This document shows positions 52,144 through 62,014 of a stretch of DNA of 64,000 bases, piece by piece. The number at the start of each line of letters is the position of its first letter. The first letter of the stretch is position 1. The DNA is taken from assembly GCA_030429565.1 (NCBI GenBank), contig JAUIFE010000019.1, forward strand, positions 1-64,000. The letters run 5' to 3'. A program made the position numbers and the translations under genes. Origin of the DNA: Holophagae bacterium. GTDB taxonomy: Bacteria > Acidobacteriota > Holophagae > Acanthopleuribacterales > Acanthopleuribacteraceae. The notes below the pieces were generated by a model, which was not told the DNA's origin, did not search any database, and saw only the letters and a list, made by a program, of their open reading frames with translations.

Positions 52144-53247
52144 TTAGCGCTGGAAGGTCATAGCGCGTGCGTTTTCTCGCTGGGCAAGAACGATAAAGTC
52201 GCGGTTGACGTCCATGCGGTCGGCGTCAAAACCGATCTCCCAAAAGCCTGTGAATTCGCCGGTGAGGGTGTGCATCGACAGCAGGTAGGCTTTGTTATCG
52301 TTGCGCTTTTCACGGTGATCCAGCAGCAACCACATTTGGGTCGCTTCGATATGTAGGTCCATCAACTGGGCACCGGCGCCGAAGCCCCAGTTCTGGTTGC
52401 CGAAGAAGGGGCTCATGTCGATGTCCCAAATTTGCGCCAAGGTGCTGTCGGCGTTGAACAAGTAAACTGAGGTCGCGTTTTGTTTGGCGGCATACAGGTG
52501 GTCGGCGTTGATCGGGAAAAAAACCAACTTACGACCTTCGATGTGTTCATTGGGCATGACCGGAACGCGGTAGGTTTGCAGCGGGCGGTTGCTTTGATCG
52601 ACACGGAAGAATACGTCGGGGCGGTCGTCGGCGCGCAGCAGGTATTGGCCGCCAGGGTAGGGAACGGGTGATACACCCGCCGCGTTATAAGCGTTAACCA
52701 CTTGGAAATCATGGTTGTAACTCAGTGCTTGGTGCTTGCTGCGACTGACGGATTGAATCACACCCTGGTGAACCCACAGCAGGTTGGGCGACACCACGGT
52801 TTCGTTTTTGCCGCCGACCTGTTCTCCGCCGATCATGGTCAGGTCAAAAGCTACGGGGCTAAAACGAATCATGGCGTGTTGCTCGGGAAACGACATCAGC
52901 AGGGCGCCGTCCTCAAGCCAGGCAACGTCGCCTAACGGTTTAAACATTTGTTTACCGGCGGGGGCGTCCTTCATTTGGAAGCGCAAGCCACCTTGCTTGA
53001 AGGGGAGCGGGGTCGATTGCGCCGGAACAGTGAGGCGCATCGTCGGAACGGCTGATATTTTTCCACTGGGCTGTTGGGTGTCGCTTTGGGGCTGGTCATC
53101 CGCGGTTTGCGTGGTGGCGGTTTGACTTGGTGACGGTTGCGGCGGTGTCGTTGGTTTTTCGTCTTTGGTTTGTTCGCCACAGGCGCTAAGTCCCAAAAGC
53201 AGCAGGGCGCCTAAAATCAGGGTGGCGCAGCGGTTGGCCCAAGTCAT
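52144..53247 (-). CDS. Lipoprotein, predicted beta-propeller
   Basis: 367 aa, family not recognised. A signal peptide with lipobox LSAC (C23) is followed by a Thr/Gln/Pro-rich linker (about 25-65). The rest reads like a six-bladed beta-propeller with repeated strands and aromatic turns (GDVAWLEDGALLMSFPEQHA; HLYAAKQNATSVYLFNADST). It could bind a ligand or partner outside the cell. It is separated from the upstream metabolic pair by a terminator, so it is its own unit. Confidence 0.7.
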   Translation of the reverse strand: MTWANRCATLILGALLLLGLSACGEQTKDEKPTTPPQPSPSQTATTQTADDQPQSDTQQPSGKISAVPTMRLTVPAQSTPLPFKQGGLRFQMKDAPAGKQMFKPLGDVAWLEDGALLMSFPEQHAMIRFSPVAFDLTMIGGEQVGGKNETVVSPNLLWVHQGVIQSVSRSKHQALSYNHDFQVVNAYNAAGVSPVPYPGGQYLLRADDRPDVFFRVDQSNRPLQTYRVPVMPNEHIEGRKLVFFPINADHLYAAKQNATSVYLFNADSTLAQIWDIDMSPFFGNQNWGFGAGAQLMDLHIEATQMWLLLDHREKRNDNKAYLLSMHTLTGEFTGFWEIGFDADRMDVNRDFIVLAQRENARAMTFQR

Positions 53248-53316
53248 GGTTGTCTCCCCAGAGTTCGAGAAAAAAAATGTGAATGAGGGTTTGTTGTTCG
53301 TGTTCGCCGTGAAACG

Positions 53317-53346
53317 GAAAAACGCATGCCGCGAGCGACATGCGTT
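53317..53346 (-). terminator. Rho-independent terminator of the transsulfuration pair
   Basis: On the minus strand AACGCATGTCG and CGGCATGCGTT form an 11-bp stem with one G-U pair around CTCG, followed by TTTCC. It lies 25 bases past the cystathionine gamma-lyase stop. Confidence 0.8.
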
Positions 53347-53371
53347 CTATCAAAATGGTTGCGTCGACGGG

Positions 53372-54508
53372 TTAGCCGTGAATTGCTTGCTCTAGGTCGG
53401 CGATTAGGTCGGCTTCGTCCTCAATCCCGACGGAGAGGCGAATCAAGCCGTCGCTGATGCCCAACTGTTGGCGGGCTTCGGCGGGCACAGCCGCGTGGGT
53501 CATGGAGGCCGGGTGGCAAACCAAAGACTCAACGCCGCCGAGCGATTCGGCCAAACAAAACAGTTTGAAGCGGGTTAATACTTCTTCGGCACGAGCCTGG
53601 TCGGCAACGGTGAAAGAAACCATGGCGCCGAATGAACCCATTTGCGACAAGGCCAGTTCGCGTTGCGGATAGTCGTCAAGGCCGGGATAAATGACGCGAT
53701 CGACGCCTTTCATTTGGGTTAAGGCTTTGGCAACGGCCCGGCCGTTGGCTTCGTGACGGTCCATGCGTACGGCCAGGGTTTTGATACCGCGCAAGGTCAG
53801 CCAGGAATCCATTGGGCCGAGAATCGCGCCCGCCGAGTTCTGGATAAAGTGGATTTTTTCGCGCCACTTTTCGTCCTTGGCGACCAAGACACCGCCGACG
53901 CAATCGCTGTGGCCGTTGAGGTATTTGGTCGTGCTGTGATTGACAAAGTCGGCACCCAACTCCAGCGGGCGCTGACGGTATGGTGTGGCGAAGGTGTTGT
54001 CGACACACAGCAGCAGGTTGTTTTCTTTGGCGACAGCGGCAACGGCCTTGATGTCGGTCAGCGTCAACATGGGGTTGGTCGGTGTTTCGACAAAAATCAT
54101 CTTGGTACTGGGTTGAATGGCGGCCTTCACCGCTTCAAGATTGGAGGTGTCGACAAAAGAAAACTGCATGCCGAATTTTTTCAGGATGCGGTCGAACAGT
54201 CGGAAGGTGCCGCCGTAGGTGTTGGCGGTGACGATAAAATGATCGCCGGCTTCAAACAAAGTCATTAATGCGTTGATGGCGGCCATGCCGGAAGCGAAAG
54301 CAAAACCGCAGGCGCCTTTTTCCAAGGCGGCGACGTTGTCTTCCAAGGCTTGGCGGGTTGGGTTTTGGGTTCGCGCGTATTCATAGCCGCGGTGTTTGCC
54401 GATACCTTCCTGTTTGTAGGTGGACGTTTGATATACGGGTACCATCACCGCGCCGGTTTTTGGGTCGATCCACTGACCGGCGTGAATGCAATCTGTTGAA
54501 AATCCCAT
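53372..54508 (-). CDS. Cystathionine gamma-lyase/synthase family enzyme
   Basis: 378 aa PLP enzyme of the Cys/Met metabolism family. It has FASGMAAINALMTLFEAGDH, the PLP-lysine motif HSTTKYLNGHSD, and VDNTFATPYRQRPLELGADF before it. The C-terminal active-site arginine lies in LIRLSVGIED. ATG 54508 is 3 bases past the stop of the upstream cysteine-synthase-like gene, so it forms a two-gene operon with it. This pairing fits reverse transsulfuration (cystathionine to cysteine), as in mccA-mccB, rather than methionine synthesis. Sequence alone does not separate lyase from synthase. Confidence 0.88.
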   Translation of the reverse strand: MGFSTDCIHAGQWIDPKTGAVMVPVYQTSTYKQEGIGKHRGYEYARTQNPTRQALEDNVAALEKGACGFAFASGMAAINALMTLFEAGDHFIVTANTYGGTFRLFDRILKKFGMQFSFVDTSNLEAVKAAIQPSTKMIFVETPTNPMLTLTDIKAVAAVAKENNLLLCVDNTFATPYRQRPLELGADFVNHSTTKYLNGHSDCVGGVLVAKDEKWREKIHFIQNSAGAILGPMDSWLTLRGIKTLAVRMDRHEANGRAVAKALTQMKGVDRVIYPGLDDYPQRELALSQMGSFGAMVSFTVADQARAEEVLTRFKLFCLAESLGGVESLVCHPASMTHAAVPAEARQQLGISDGLIRLSVGIEDEADLIADLEQAIHG

Positions 54509-54510
54509 GG

Positions 54511-55446
54511 TTATTCTTCCCCTTCTACTAAATTCCTGACCCATTGTTTGCTTGCGTAGCGTTCGAGGTTGTCTGGGAATACCGTGACAACCGATTTGCC
54601 TTCGCCCAATTCGGTACACAAACGGACGGCGGCTTCGGCATTGGCGCCCCCTGAGCCGCCGGTTAACACACCGAGGCGACGGGCCATGTCGCGACAGCGT
54701 GCAAAGGCGCGTTCGCAGGGGATATCAACAATGCGATGAGCCAATTCGAGTTCGAGGTTTTTCGGCACAAAGGAATTGCCGATGCCTTCCACCAAGTAGG
54801 GCCGTTTCTCGTCGCCGCGAAAAACCGAGCCGACCGGTTGAACCAGCCAGCATCGCGCATTGGGGTTACGTTGGTGTAACCAACGTGCGATGCCGGTAAA
54901 GGTGCCGCCGGTGCCGGCGCCGATGGCCATGCCGTCGGGCACATAACCCAACTGCTGCTCGATTTCGCGCGCCAAGCGGGTTTCGGCCTGTTCGGGGTTG
55001 GCGGGGTTCTCGAATTGGAGTGGCACAAAGCAGTTGCCGTGGGTGGCGGCATAAGCGTGGGCACGCTCAATGCACTCGGTCATGCCGCAGCTCTTGTCGA
55101 CTAGGATCACCTCGGCGCCGTAAAGCTGCATGAGGACGATTTTTTCGTGGCTCATGCGGTCCGGCACAAAAAAGACCGTCCGGTAACCTTTGAGGTTGCC
55201 GGCCAAAGCCAAGCCGATCCCGGTATTGCCGGCAGTCGGTTCGACGATGGTCATGCCGGGCTGGAGGCGACCATCGCGTTCGGCCGCTTCGATCATGGCC
55301 AGCGCCGGTCGGTCTTTGATGCTGCCGCCTGGGTTGAGGTATTCCAGTTTGGCAAAGAGTTTGGCGCCGCCCGCCGGGACAATACTGCTGATATCCAGCA
55401 ACGGCGTGTTGCCGATAAGTTCGGTGAGTGAGGTTGTAACCTTCAT
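54511..55446 (-). CDS. Cysteine synthase/cystathionine beta-synthase-like PLP enzyme
   Basis: 311 aa. Type II fold PLP enzyme. The Schiff-base lysine is in NPGGSIKDRPAL (near residue 43), with the substrate loop PTAGNTGIGLA and the PLP phosphate loop GTGGTFTG. There is no CBS or heme domain, so the protein is of the bacterial O-acetylserine or serine type. AAGGGG precedes ATG 55446; earlier in-frame starts add a non-homologous extension. Coupled to a cystathionine gamma-lyase-like gene, it most likely makes cystathionine from serine or O-acetylserine and homocysteine. Confidence 0.88.
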   Translation of the reverse strand: MKVTTSLTELIGNTPLLDISSIVPAGGAKLFAKLEYLNPGGSIKDRPALAMIEAAERDGRLQPGMTIVEPTAGNTGIGLALAGNLKGYRTVFFVPDRMSHEKIVLMQLYGAEVILVDKSCGMTECIERAHAYAATHGNCFVPLQFENPANPEQAETRLAREIEQQLGYVPDGMAIGAGTGGTFTGIARWLHQRNPNARCWLVQPVGSVFRGDEKRPYLVEGIGNSFVPKNLELELAHRIVDIPCERAFARCRDMARRLGVLTGGSGGANAEAAVRLCTELGEGKSVVTVFPDNLERYASKQWVRNLVEGEE

Positions 55447-56130
55447 CGTGACCCCTTGATCCTGTTGCCTAGGGCGGCAGGCGCCGACCTGGGAGTCGTT
55501 GGCAATGGTGTCGATGGAACCCAAATCGCGGGGGACGTTCAAGAGAGTGTGTGCCTGATCTACCATGAAGCTGTCGTGTACCTTGGGCGCTTAAATTTCA
55601 ACATGCACCGGGCATGGCCGAGAACGCTGTGCTAAAGGGGGAACGCACGCTGCGTTTCTTGCCGCAAGAATGAACATTCAGAACCCGGTAAGCGTCGAAG
55701 GCCCTGTGTGACCATCGCCGGCGAGGGCGAGCGTCGTGGAAACCGAAACCTTTGCGCCGTCAGTTGTCATTGGGTCATGCTCGTGGGGTTCGACCTTTCG
55801 TTAGGGTCGTTGTGTTTGAAAACACCACCGCGCTTAAACGAGGCGGTGCGTTTCAGTCGCGACGACCGCGGCCGACAAGCGGAACCGATACCACGCCGCC
55901 AAAGCGAGGCGACGGCCTTGCAGGGGGGAGCGGCGTTGGGTGGTTCCTTCACCCAATGTCAACGTGTTGTTTCGGTTAATTGTTGCCGTGACCATCTGGC
56001 TTTCTCGCGTCGAGGGGCGCCGGCCACGACAACGGCCTTCAAAACCTCACGATCATAGCAAGGTCTTGGCCGCATTGCTTGGCCGATTTCAACCCAGACG
56101 GCAAAAACGCCGTCGTCGTTGGCTATCACG
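55447..56130. other. Non-coding stretch before the transsulfuration pair
   Basis: About 680 bases between divergent glycogen phosphorylase end and the cysteine-synthase-like start. Reading frames up to about 115 codons have no family features. It should hold the promoter of the transsulfuration pair; no S-box-like hairpin set was recognised. Confidence 0.4.
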
Positions 56131-56174
56131 AAAAAACCGGGCGAGGCCGCGTCGGCTGACGTGACCTCGCCCGG
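56131..56174 (-). terminator. Rho-independent terminator of glgP
   Basis: On the minus strand CCGGGCGAGG and CCTCGCCCGG form a perfect 10-bp stem with an 18-base loop, followed by six Ts. It starts 22 bases after the stop. Confidence 0.88.
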
Positions 56175-56195
56175 CTGTTGCCGTTGACGGGATGG

Positions 56196-58664
56196 CTAGC
56201 GTTTGACCGGGCAGGACTTGACGCGCCAAATATCGCGCGCGTATTCGCTAATCGTGCGGTCGGAACTGAACTTGCCCGAGCAGGCGGTGTTCAGCACGGC
56301 ACGACGCGTCCATTCTTCTCGGTCTTGATAAATGCGTTGCACCTCGGCTTGCGCGGCGCGGTAGGCGGGCAGGTCGGCAAGCAGTAGGTAGCGGTCGCCG
56401 CCTTCCAGCAGCGAGTGGCGAATGGGTTCGAAGATACCGCGTTCGAGAATGCTGAAGTGATCGGAGAAAATCAAATCCAGCGCTTCGCGCACTTCTTCGT
56501 CTTGGTGATAGTAGGCGTAGGGATCGTAGTTCTCTGAGAGCTGTTTGGCTTCGGCGGCATTGAGGCCGAAGATGAACATGTTCTCTTTACCCACTTCCTG
56601 CGCCATTTCAACATTGGCACCGTCGAGCGTGCCGATCGTCAGCGCGCCGTTGAGCATGAACTTCATGTTGCCGGTACCGGAGGCTTCGGTGCCCGCCGTG
56701 GAGATTTGCTCGGAAACCTCGGTTGCCGGAATCAGTTTTTCGGCCAAAGTCACGCGGTAGTTGGGCAAGAAATGAACGCGCAGCTTGTTGCGGACTGATT
56801 CATCGCGATTAATCATGTCGCCAATGTTGTTGATCAGCTTAATGATCAGCTTGGCCATGAAATAACCTGGCGCGGCCTTGGCGCCGAACAGGAAGAGCTG
56901 TGGGTGGAAATCCATATCGGGATTTTTGCGCAAACGGTTGTAGAGCATGACGATGTGAATCGCATTCATCAACTGGCGCTTGTACTCGTGCAGGCGTTTG
57001 ATCTGCACATCGAAAATCCAGGTCGGGTCGACGTCCCAATCCCACTCGGCTTTCATGAAGTCGGCCAGGCGCTTTTTGGCTTGGAACTTCACCTGAGCGA
57101 AACGGTCGCAGAAGACGCGATCGTCCGCTTTCGCTTTGAGTTTTGCGACCTGCTTTAGGTCGGTGATCCAACCGTCGCCGATGGTTTCGGTAATCAGCTC
57201 GGCCAAATCGGGGTTGCAGTCCAACAACCAGCGTCGTTGCGTAATGCCGTTGGTTTTGGCGTTAAAGCGTTCCGGGAACATCGCGGCAAAGTCGGGGACG
57301 ACCCTTTCTTTGAGCAGATCGGTGTGGATTTCGGCCACACCGTTGGTGCTGTGCGAGCCGACGATCGCCAGGTGCGCCATGCGAACTTGGCGGTGTTCGC
57401 CCTCTTCGATGATGCTCATGCGCCCAATGCGATGCATGTCACTGGGGAACTTGGCGGCAATGTCCTTGATGAATCGTTGGTTAATCTCGTAAATGATCTG
57501 CAGGTGGCGTGGCAGCAGCTTTTCGATCAGCTCGACCGACCATTTCTCCAACGCTTCCGGCATGAGCGTGTGGTTGGTGTAACCCAGGGTGCGTACCGAT
57601 AGATCCCATGCGTGGTCCCAGCCCAACTTCTCTTCATCAACCAAAATGCGCATCAGCTCCGGCACCGCCAAACTTGGGTGGGTGTCGTTGAGCTGAATCG
57701 CCACTTGTTCGGGGAACTTGTTCCAATCACTGTGCTCGCTTTTGAAGCGGGCAATGATGTCCTGCAGGGAACAGGCGACAAACAGATACTGCTGGCGCAG
57801 CCGTAACTCCTTGCCCAGGTAGTGTAAATCGTTGGGGTAAAGAACTTTGGTTAAGTTCTCGGCGGTAACCTTGTGTTCGACGGCGTTAATATAGTCGCCT
57901 TTGTTGAAGTCTTCGAAATCGAAGCTTTCGTGGGCGTGCGCCGTCCACAGGCGCAGCGTGTTCACGGTTTTGCCGCCGTAACCGACAATCGGAACATCGT
58001 AGGGGATGCCGATGACGGGGTGGGCGTCGACCCAGCGTGGGCACAGATTGCCCTGGTCGTCTTTGCTCATTTCAACGCGACCGCCGAATTTGACGGTGAA
58101 CTGGAGGTTGTTGCGCGGAACCTCCCAAATGTTGCCCCATTTGAGCCAGTCGTCGGGCTGTTCGACCTGGCGGCCTTTTTCGATTTCCTGACGGAAGATG
58201 CCGTAGTTGTAGCGGATTCCGTAACCGTAGGCGGGAATGTCGAGGGTCGCCATCGAGTCGATGAAACATGCGGCCAGCCGGCCGAGACCGCCATTGCCCA
58301 AACCCATGTCGACTTCTTCGTTGCGCAGTTGCTCGTAGTCCAAGCCTTGCTTTTCAACCGCTTGACGTACCTCTTTTTCAATGTTGAGGTTTTGCACGTT
58401 GCTGTGCAGGACGCGGCCCATCAGGAACTCGAGCGAGAGGTAATACACCCGTTTTGCTTTTTTCTTGCGATGGGTTTTCTGGGTGTGGAGCCAACGATCA
58501 ATCAAGCGATCGCGAATCGTGTAGGCCAACGCCTGGTAGTAGTCGAGGCGGTCGGCAACGTCCTGGTCTTTGGCCAGGGTAAAATTCAGGTGATCTTGCA
58601 AATCCTTTTCGATCGCATCGGCATCCATGCCGCGACGAACACGTTGGTGATCATGGGTCGTCAT
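56196..58664 (-). CDS. glgP: Glycogen phosphorylase
   Basis: 822 aa, full length for the GT35 family. It releases glucose-1-phosphate from glycogen or maltodextrin. Conserved GLGNGGLGRLAACF and YGIRYNYGIFRQ near residues 110-150, and the PLP-binding lysine in GTGNMKFMLNGALTIGTLDG near residue 668. ATG 58664 has AAGG 8 bases upstream; an upstream in-frame start (58760) adds a basic, non-conserved segment. Sequence alone does not tell glycogen from maltodextrin preference. It is monocistronic. Confidence 0.96.
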   Translation of the reverse strand: MTTHDHQRVRRGMDADAIEKDLQDHLNFTLAKDQDVADRLDYYQALAYTIRDRLIDRWLHTQKTHRKKKAKRVYYLSLEFLMGRVLHSNVQNLNIEKEVRQAVEKQGLDYEQLRNEEVDMGLGNGGLGRLAACFIDSMATLDIPAYGYGIRYNYGIFRQEIEKGRQVEQPDDWLKWGNIWEVPRNNLQFTVKFGGRVEMSKDDQGNLCPRWVDAHPVIGIPYDVPIVGYGGKTVNTLRLWTAHAHESFDFEDFNKGDYINAVEHKVTAENLTKVLYPNDLHYLGKELRLRQQYLFVACSLQDIIARFKSEHSDWNKFPEQVAIQLNDTHPSLAVPELMRILVDEEKLGWDHAWDLSVRTLGYTNHTLMPEALEKWSVELIEKLLPRHLQIIYEINQRFIKDIAAKFPSDMHRIGRMSIIEEGEHRQVRMAHLAIVGSHSTNGVAEIHTDLLKERVVPDFAAMFPERFNAKTNGITQRRWLLDCNPDLAELITETIGDGWITDLKQVAKLKAKADDRVFCDRFAQVKFQAKKRLADFMKAEWDWDVDPTWIFDVQIKRLHEYKRQLMNAIHIVMLYNRLRKNPDMDFHPQLFLFGAKAAPGYFMAKLIIKLINNIGDMINRDESVRNKLRVHFLPNYRVTLAEKLIPATEVSEQISTAGTEASGTGNMKFMLNGALTIGTLDGANVEMAQEVGKENMFIFGLNAAEAKQLSENYDPYAYYHQDEEVREALDLIFSDHFSILERGIFEPIRHSLLEGGDRYLLLADLPAYRAAQAEVQRIYQDREEWTRRAVLNTACSGKFSSDRTISEYARDIWRVKSCPVKR

Positions 58665-59293
58665 TTTCGTACCTTCTTTAAATGATGTTCGAACCTGGAT
58701 CAGAGTTTTGAACGTTAATCGTTGAGAGCACCTAGTGTTTGAATCGAATGCAGCACACAAAGAAATCGCGGATCAAATCGCCGCCGAGGCCGCATCGTGA
58801 AGTATTTGAGAAATGCCTTCAGAGTTTAGCCTTTCTTGACAAGCTTCGCCAAGTGCGGAAATGGGGACCCGATCTGTGCCGATGCGATGACCGGCTTGTC
58901 CTGAGGATGTCGCTGTCGTGAAGATGGGCTCAGTATAACGGACGGGGTCGGCTTGCGCCAAGCGTTTGCGTGGTCGGCGGCGGCGGATGCTTGGCAATGA
59001 CGGATAATTGGCGGGGATTGTTTCTTTTACGGGTCTTGGCTAAATCCCGGTGAGAAAAAGTGCTTAGGGTCTACCTTCACCACGCACAATCGTGTAGGCT
59101 AAAGTTTGAATCTTCCTACACGATTCTCTAAGTAAACACACAGCGCTGTTGTTATTGGCGCGTCTTCTAGGGTGTTGTCGTCGAGACCGGGTGCTCCCAG
59201 CCTCGCGTGGCGCGCTCCCCGGCGGCGTGATTTTGGCGATGGATCGACTTTGGTCTGTCCCAGTCTTTGGTGCAACAGCTGGAGGTATGGTCC
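58665..59293. other. Divergent non-coding region
   Basis: 629 bases between glgP and the DHH gene, holding the inverted repeat at 59088-59125. No other gene or terminator was recognised. Confidence 0.45.
59088..59125. promoter_or_regulatory. 11-bp inverted repeat upstream of DHH gene
   Basis: AATCGTGTAGG (59088-59098) and CCTACACGATT (59115-59125) form a perfect dyad with a 16-base spacer. Both arms contain CGTGTAG, the same heptamer as in the T3SS promoter-like elements, but TTCRRYCA is not found at the matching distance. It may be an operator or a hairpin in the leader. Confidence 0.45.
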
Positions 59294-60253
59294 ATGAGCA
59301 CGGACGCGCAAACGGAAAAGAAACGCTATCGTTTGGTTACCCGCAGTGATTTCGACGGCTTGGTGTGTGCGGTTCTTTTTAAAGAACTCGACATGATTGA
59401 TGAAATCATGTTCGTTCACCCCAAAGACATGCAGGACGGCAAGATCGATATCAACGAGGACGATATCACCACCAACCTCCCGTATGTGGCGGGCTGTTAC
59501 CTCGCGTTCGACCACCATTTCAGCGAAACCCTGCGCACGCCGCGTTCCGAACGCAAAAACCACGTCATCGATCCCAACGCCCCGTCCGCCGCGCGTGTTG
59601 TTTACAATTACTACGGTGGCGCCGATACCTTTCCGCGCATTGGCGCCGACCTGATGGCGGCCGTTGACAAGGCTGATTCGGCCGATTTTGAACGCGAGGA
59701 TATTCTCAACCCGCAGGGCTGGGTGCTGCTCAGTTTTTTGATGGATGCTCGAACCGGTTTGGGCCGCTTCCGGAAGTTCCGCATCTCTAATTACCAGCTC
59801 ATGATGGATTTGATCGATTACTGTAAAGACCACACGATTGACGACATCCTCGGATTGGCCGACGTCAAAGAGCGCATGGACATGTTTTTCTCACACGAGC
59901 GCAAGTTCGACGAGCAAATCAAGCGTTGTGCCAAGATGCAGGACAGCGTGGTTGTGCTTGACCTGCGCGACGAAGAAGTGATTTACACGGGCAACCGATT
60001 CAAGATTTATGCACTGTTCCCGGAAAGCGAAGTTTCGATCCATGTTATGTGGGGATTACGGCGCCAGAACACGGTATTTGCAGTGGGCAAATCCATCTTT
60101 GAGCGCAACCATCCCGTCAATATCGGCGAGCTGATGCTGGCCTACGGCGGTGGCGGTCACCCGGCGGCGGGTACCTGCCAAGTCGCGAATGAACTGGCGG
60201 ACGATACCCTACAGAAAATCATTAAGGAAATCATCGAAGCTAAACAAAAGTGA
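59294..60253 (+). CDS. DHH-family phosphoesterase
   Basis: 319 aa. The N-terminal DHH domain has TRSDFDG (D19, D21) and FDHH (D73-H75). The C-terminal DHHA1 domain has GGGGHPAAG near residue 290. These residues form the two-metal site used on phosphodiesters such as nanoRNA, cyclic dinucleotides or exopolyphosphate. GGAGG precedes ATG 59294. No neighbour specifies the substrate; NrnA-like nanoRNA hydrolysis or pApA hydrolysis are equally possible. Confidence 0.85.
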   Translation: MSTDAQTEKKRYRLVTRSDFDGLVCAVLFKELDMIDEIMFVHPKDMQDGKIDINEDDITTNLPYVAGCYLAFDHHFSETLRTPRSERKNHVIDPNAPSAARVVYNYYGGADTFPRIGADLMAAVDKADSADFEREDILNPQGWVLLSFLMDARTGLGRFRKFRISNYQLMMDLIDYCKDHTIDDILGLADVKERMDMFFSHERKFDEQIKRCAKMQDSVVVLDLRDEEVIYTGNRFKIYALFPESEVSIHVMWGLRRQNTVFAVGKSIFERNHPVNIGELMLAYGGGGHPAAGTCQVANELADDTLQKIIKEIIEAKQK

Positions 60254-60579
60254 TCGCGATTTAGGATAGAATAGTCGACTTGTAGTTGGACCTAGCCGGA
60301 CCGCGTCGCAAAATCAGCGCAGGCCGAGCGATCGGGTCCAATCTGGGCGGCCCTGCTTGACAACCCCAACCTAAATTTGATTTGGTATAGGGTTTGACGG
60401 TGATGTGCGAATTTCGTGATCAAACGCGCTTTGGAGTCTGAGTCGCACGAATGCCGCTGGAAGCCTGCCTTGCGCGGGTTCTTTACGGGTGTCACTTCGC
60501 CGTGATGCCCCGCTTTGAGTTTTTGGATGGAAATCGTTTTGCAAAATAGATGGATGGTCGTTATTCCCGGAGGTCCTGC
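60254..60579. other. Non-coding stretch
   Basis: 326 bases between the DHH gene and the acyltransferase gene. A TAGGATAGAAT stretch at about 60262 resembles a -10 box, but no paired -35 was confirmed. No other feature recognised. Confidence 0.35.
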
Positions 60580-61368
60580 GTGACGGAAAAGCCATTGGCC
60601 TCTCCTCTTCGACACAACCTACGCCAAATTATGCGCCATCCGCTGCCGCTTCATAACCCGCGCATTCGGACGAAAGTGTTGCGGTCCATGGTGTGGCTGG
60701 CAAAACGATTCGTCATTGAAATCGAAAACATGGAACGATTGGTCGACCTCGATCAGGATCCTACCGTTGTGGTGCTCAATCACAATCAGCGCTTGGAAGC
60801 CATATTGGTCCCGGCGCTGTTGACCTATTTGCGCCGCGGTAAGTCGGTCCATTTTCTCGCTGATTGGCCCATGATGTTGGTGCCAGGCGTCGGCATGCTC
60901 TACCGCCGTAACGAGGTCATATTGGTGACCCATAAAAATGCCAAGGTCCGTTTCTTCAATCGTTTTAAAGCGCGTTTTGATACCGGCCGCTCGGCCGGTG
61001 AGCAAGCTGTTGAGCGACTTCGCGCCGGCGGTGCCGTCGGTGTCTTCGTTGAAGGTACGATTAACCGCGATCCTCACCGTCTGCTGCGCGGCTCTCCCGG
61101 CGCCGCCAAAATGGCACTTTCCACCGGTGCCCGGATTCTGCCGATCGGGATCCGCTTTCCCGAACACGATAGCGACAAGCCCATTTCCGACTTTTCCAAA
61201 ATGAAGCTTGTCGTCGGGGCGCCGATTGCGCCCGCTTGTCCGCCGACCGATGCGCCCGATCGCCGACAAGTTCACAAACTACACTGCCGTGTTATGACCG
61301 AATTAGCGAAGGTTTCCGGTAAATCCTGGGATCTCCAAGCAAACAAGAGGAGGAAGTATGTCCTTTAA
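60580..61368 (+). CDS. PlsC-like acyltransferase
   Basis: 262 aa of the lysophospholipid acyltransferase superfamily. The catalytic HX4E variant is NHNQRLE (H68, E73) instead of the usual HX4D, and the substrate motif is FVEGT (156-160). It uses an acyl-CoA or acyl-ACP donor. GTG 60580 has GGAGG 6 bases upstream; an earlier ATG lacks one. It overlaps the next gene by 11 bases, so the two are coupled. Together with an N-acyltransferase, it may build an N-acylated amino acid lipid (OlsB/OlsA-like logic), or the two may act on phospholipids separately. Confidence 0.82.
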   Translation: MTEKPLASPLRHNLRQIMRHPLPLHNPRIRTKVLRSMVWLAKRFVIEIENMERLVDLDQDPTVVVLNHNQRLEAILVPALLTYLRRGKSVHFLADWPMMLVPGVGMLYRRNEVILVTHKNAKVRFFNRFKARFDTGRSAGEQAVERLRAGGAVGVFVEGTINRDPHRLLRGSPGAAKMALSTGARILPIGIRFPEHDSDKPISDFSKMKLVVGAPIAPACPPTDAPDRRQVHKLHCRVMTELAKVSGKSWDLQANKRRKYVL

Positions 61369-62014
61369 AGACGAATTGTCGGTCTCCAAAATTAAAACAT
61401 CCGAGCAACGGGATGCTGCCCTGGAAGTGATTCAGGCCGTTTTTTTGGAAGAAAAAGGTTGGGTTCCTTCTCATGAAATCCTGCTACCGACCAGTGACTT
61501 GGAGCGTGACGACGTTTCCTGGTTCATGGTAAGCCGTGAAGGCAAAGCGCTGGGTGTGACCCGCGTCCTTTATGCCCTGCCGGTTGATCTCTACGACCAG
61601 TACGGCTTCAAACCGGTTGACCCGGCGTTGGATGTTGAGGCCTTTATTCGCAACAATCGCATTGCTGAAGTCGGCCGTTTCGCCGTGTTGCCAGAGTTCC
61701 GTCGTAAGATCCATATTGCCGCCATGTTGATGCGTGCGGCCAGTACGGAGACCGTCGAAAAAGGCTTCACCCACTACATCACCGACGTGTTTGAGTCCGA
61801 CCCCAACACACCTTATGGTTTCCACAAACGCGTGCTAGGTTTTAAAGTGGTTGCGACCCACGATGTCGGTGAAATGTTGACCGACAGCCGCCGCATCACC
61901 ATGTTGTTGGACTTCAAAGAAGCCTTCAACTGCATGAAGCGTCGTAACTCTTGGGTTTTCCGTTTTATCACGGAAGGCTGGAGCGACAAGCTGATTCAAC
62001 AGCTCAGCGCCTAA
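61358..62014 (+). CDS. FeeM-like GNAT N-acyltransferase
   Basis: 218 aa. GNAT fold with the conserved EVGRFAVLPEFRR strand-helix and the C-terminal YGFHKRVLGF region of the N-acyl amino acid synthase FeeM/autoinducer-synthase-like group. Members acylate amino acids with acyl chains from ACP, and OlsB-like members make lyso-ornithine lipids. AGGAGG precedes ATG 61358. Translational coupling to the PlsC-like gene suggests one pathway. Substrate not determinable from sequence alone. Confidence 0.75.
   Translation: MSFKDELSVSKIKTSEQRDAALEVIQAVFLEEKGWVPSHEILLPTSDLERDDVSWFMVSREGKALGVTRVLYALPVDLYDQYGFKPVDPALDVEAFIRNNRIAEVGRFAVLPEFRRKIHIAAMLMRAASTETVEKGFTHYITDVFESDPNTPYGFHKRVLGFKVVATHDVGEMLTDSRRITMLLDFKEAFNCMKRRNSWVFRFITEGWSDKLIQQLSA

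Noticed and set aside
57873..58685. Plus-strand 270-codon reading frame opposite glgP
   Set aside because: It lies wholly antisense to conserved glycogen phosphorylase sequence, has no ribosome site, and its composition mirrors the real gene.
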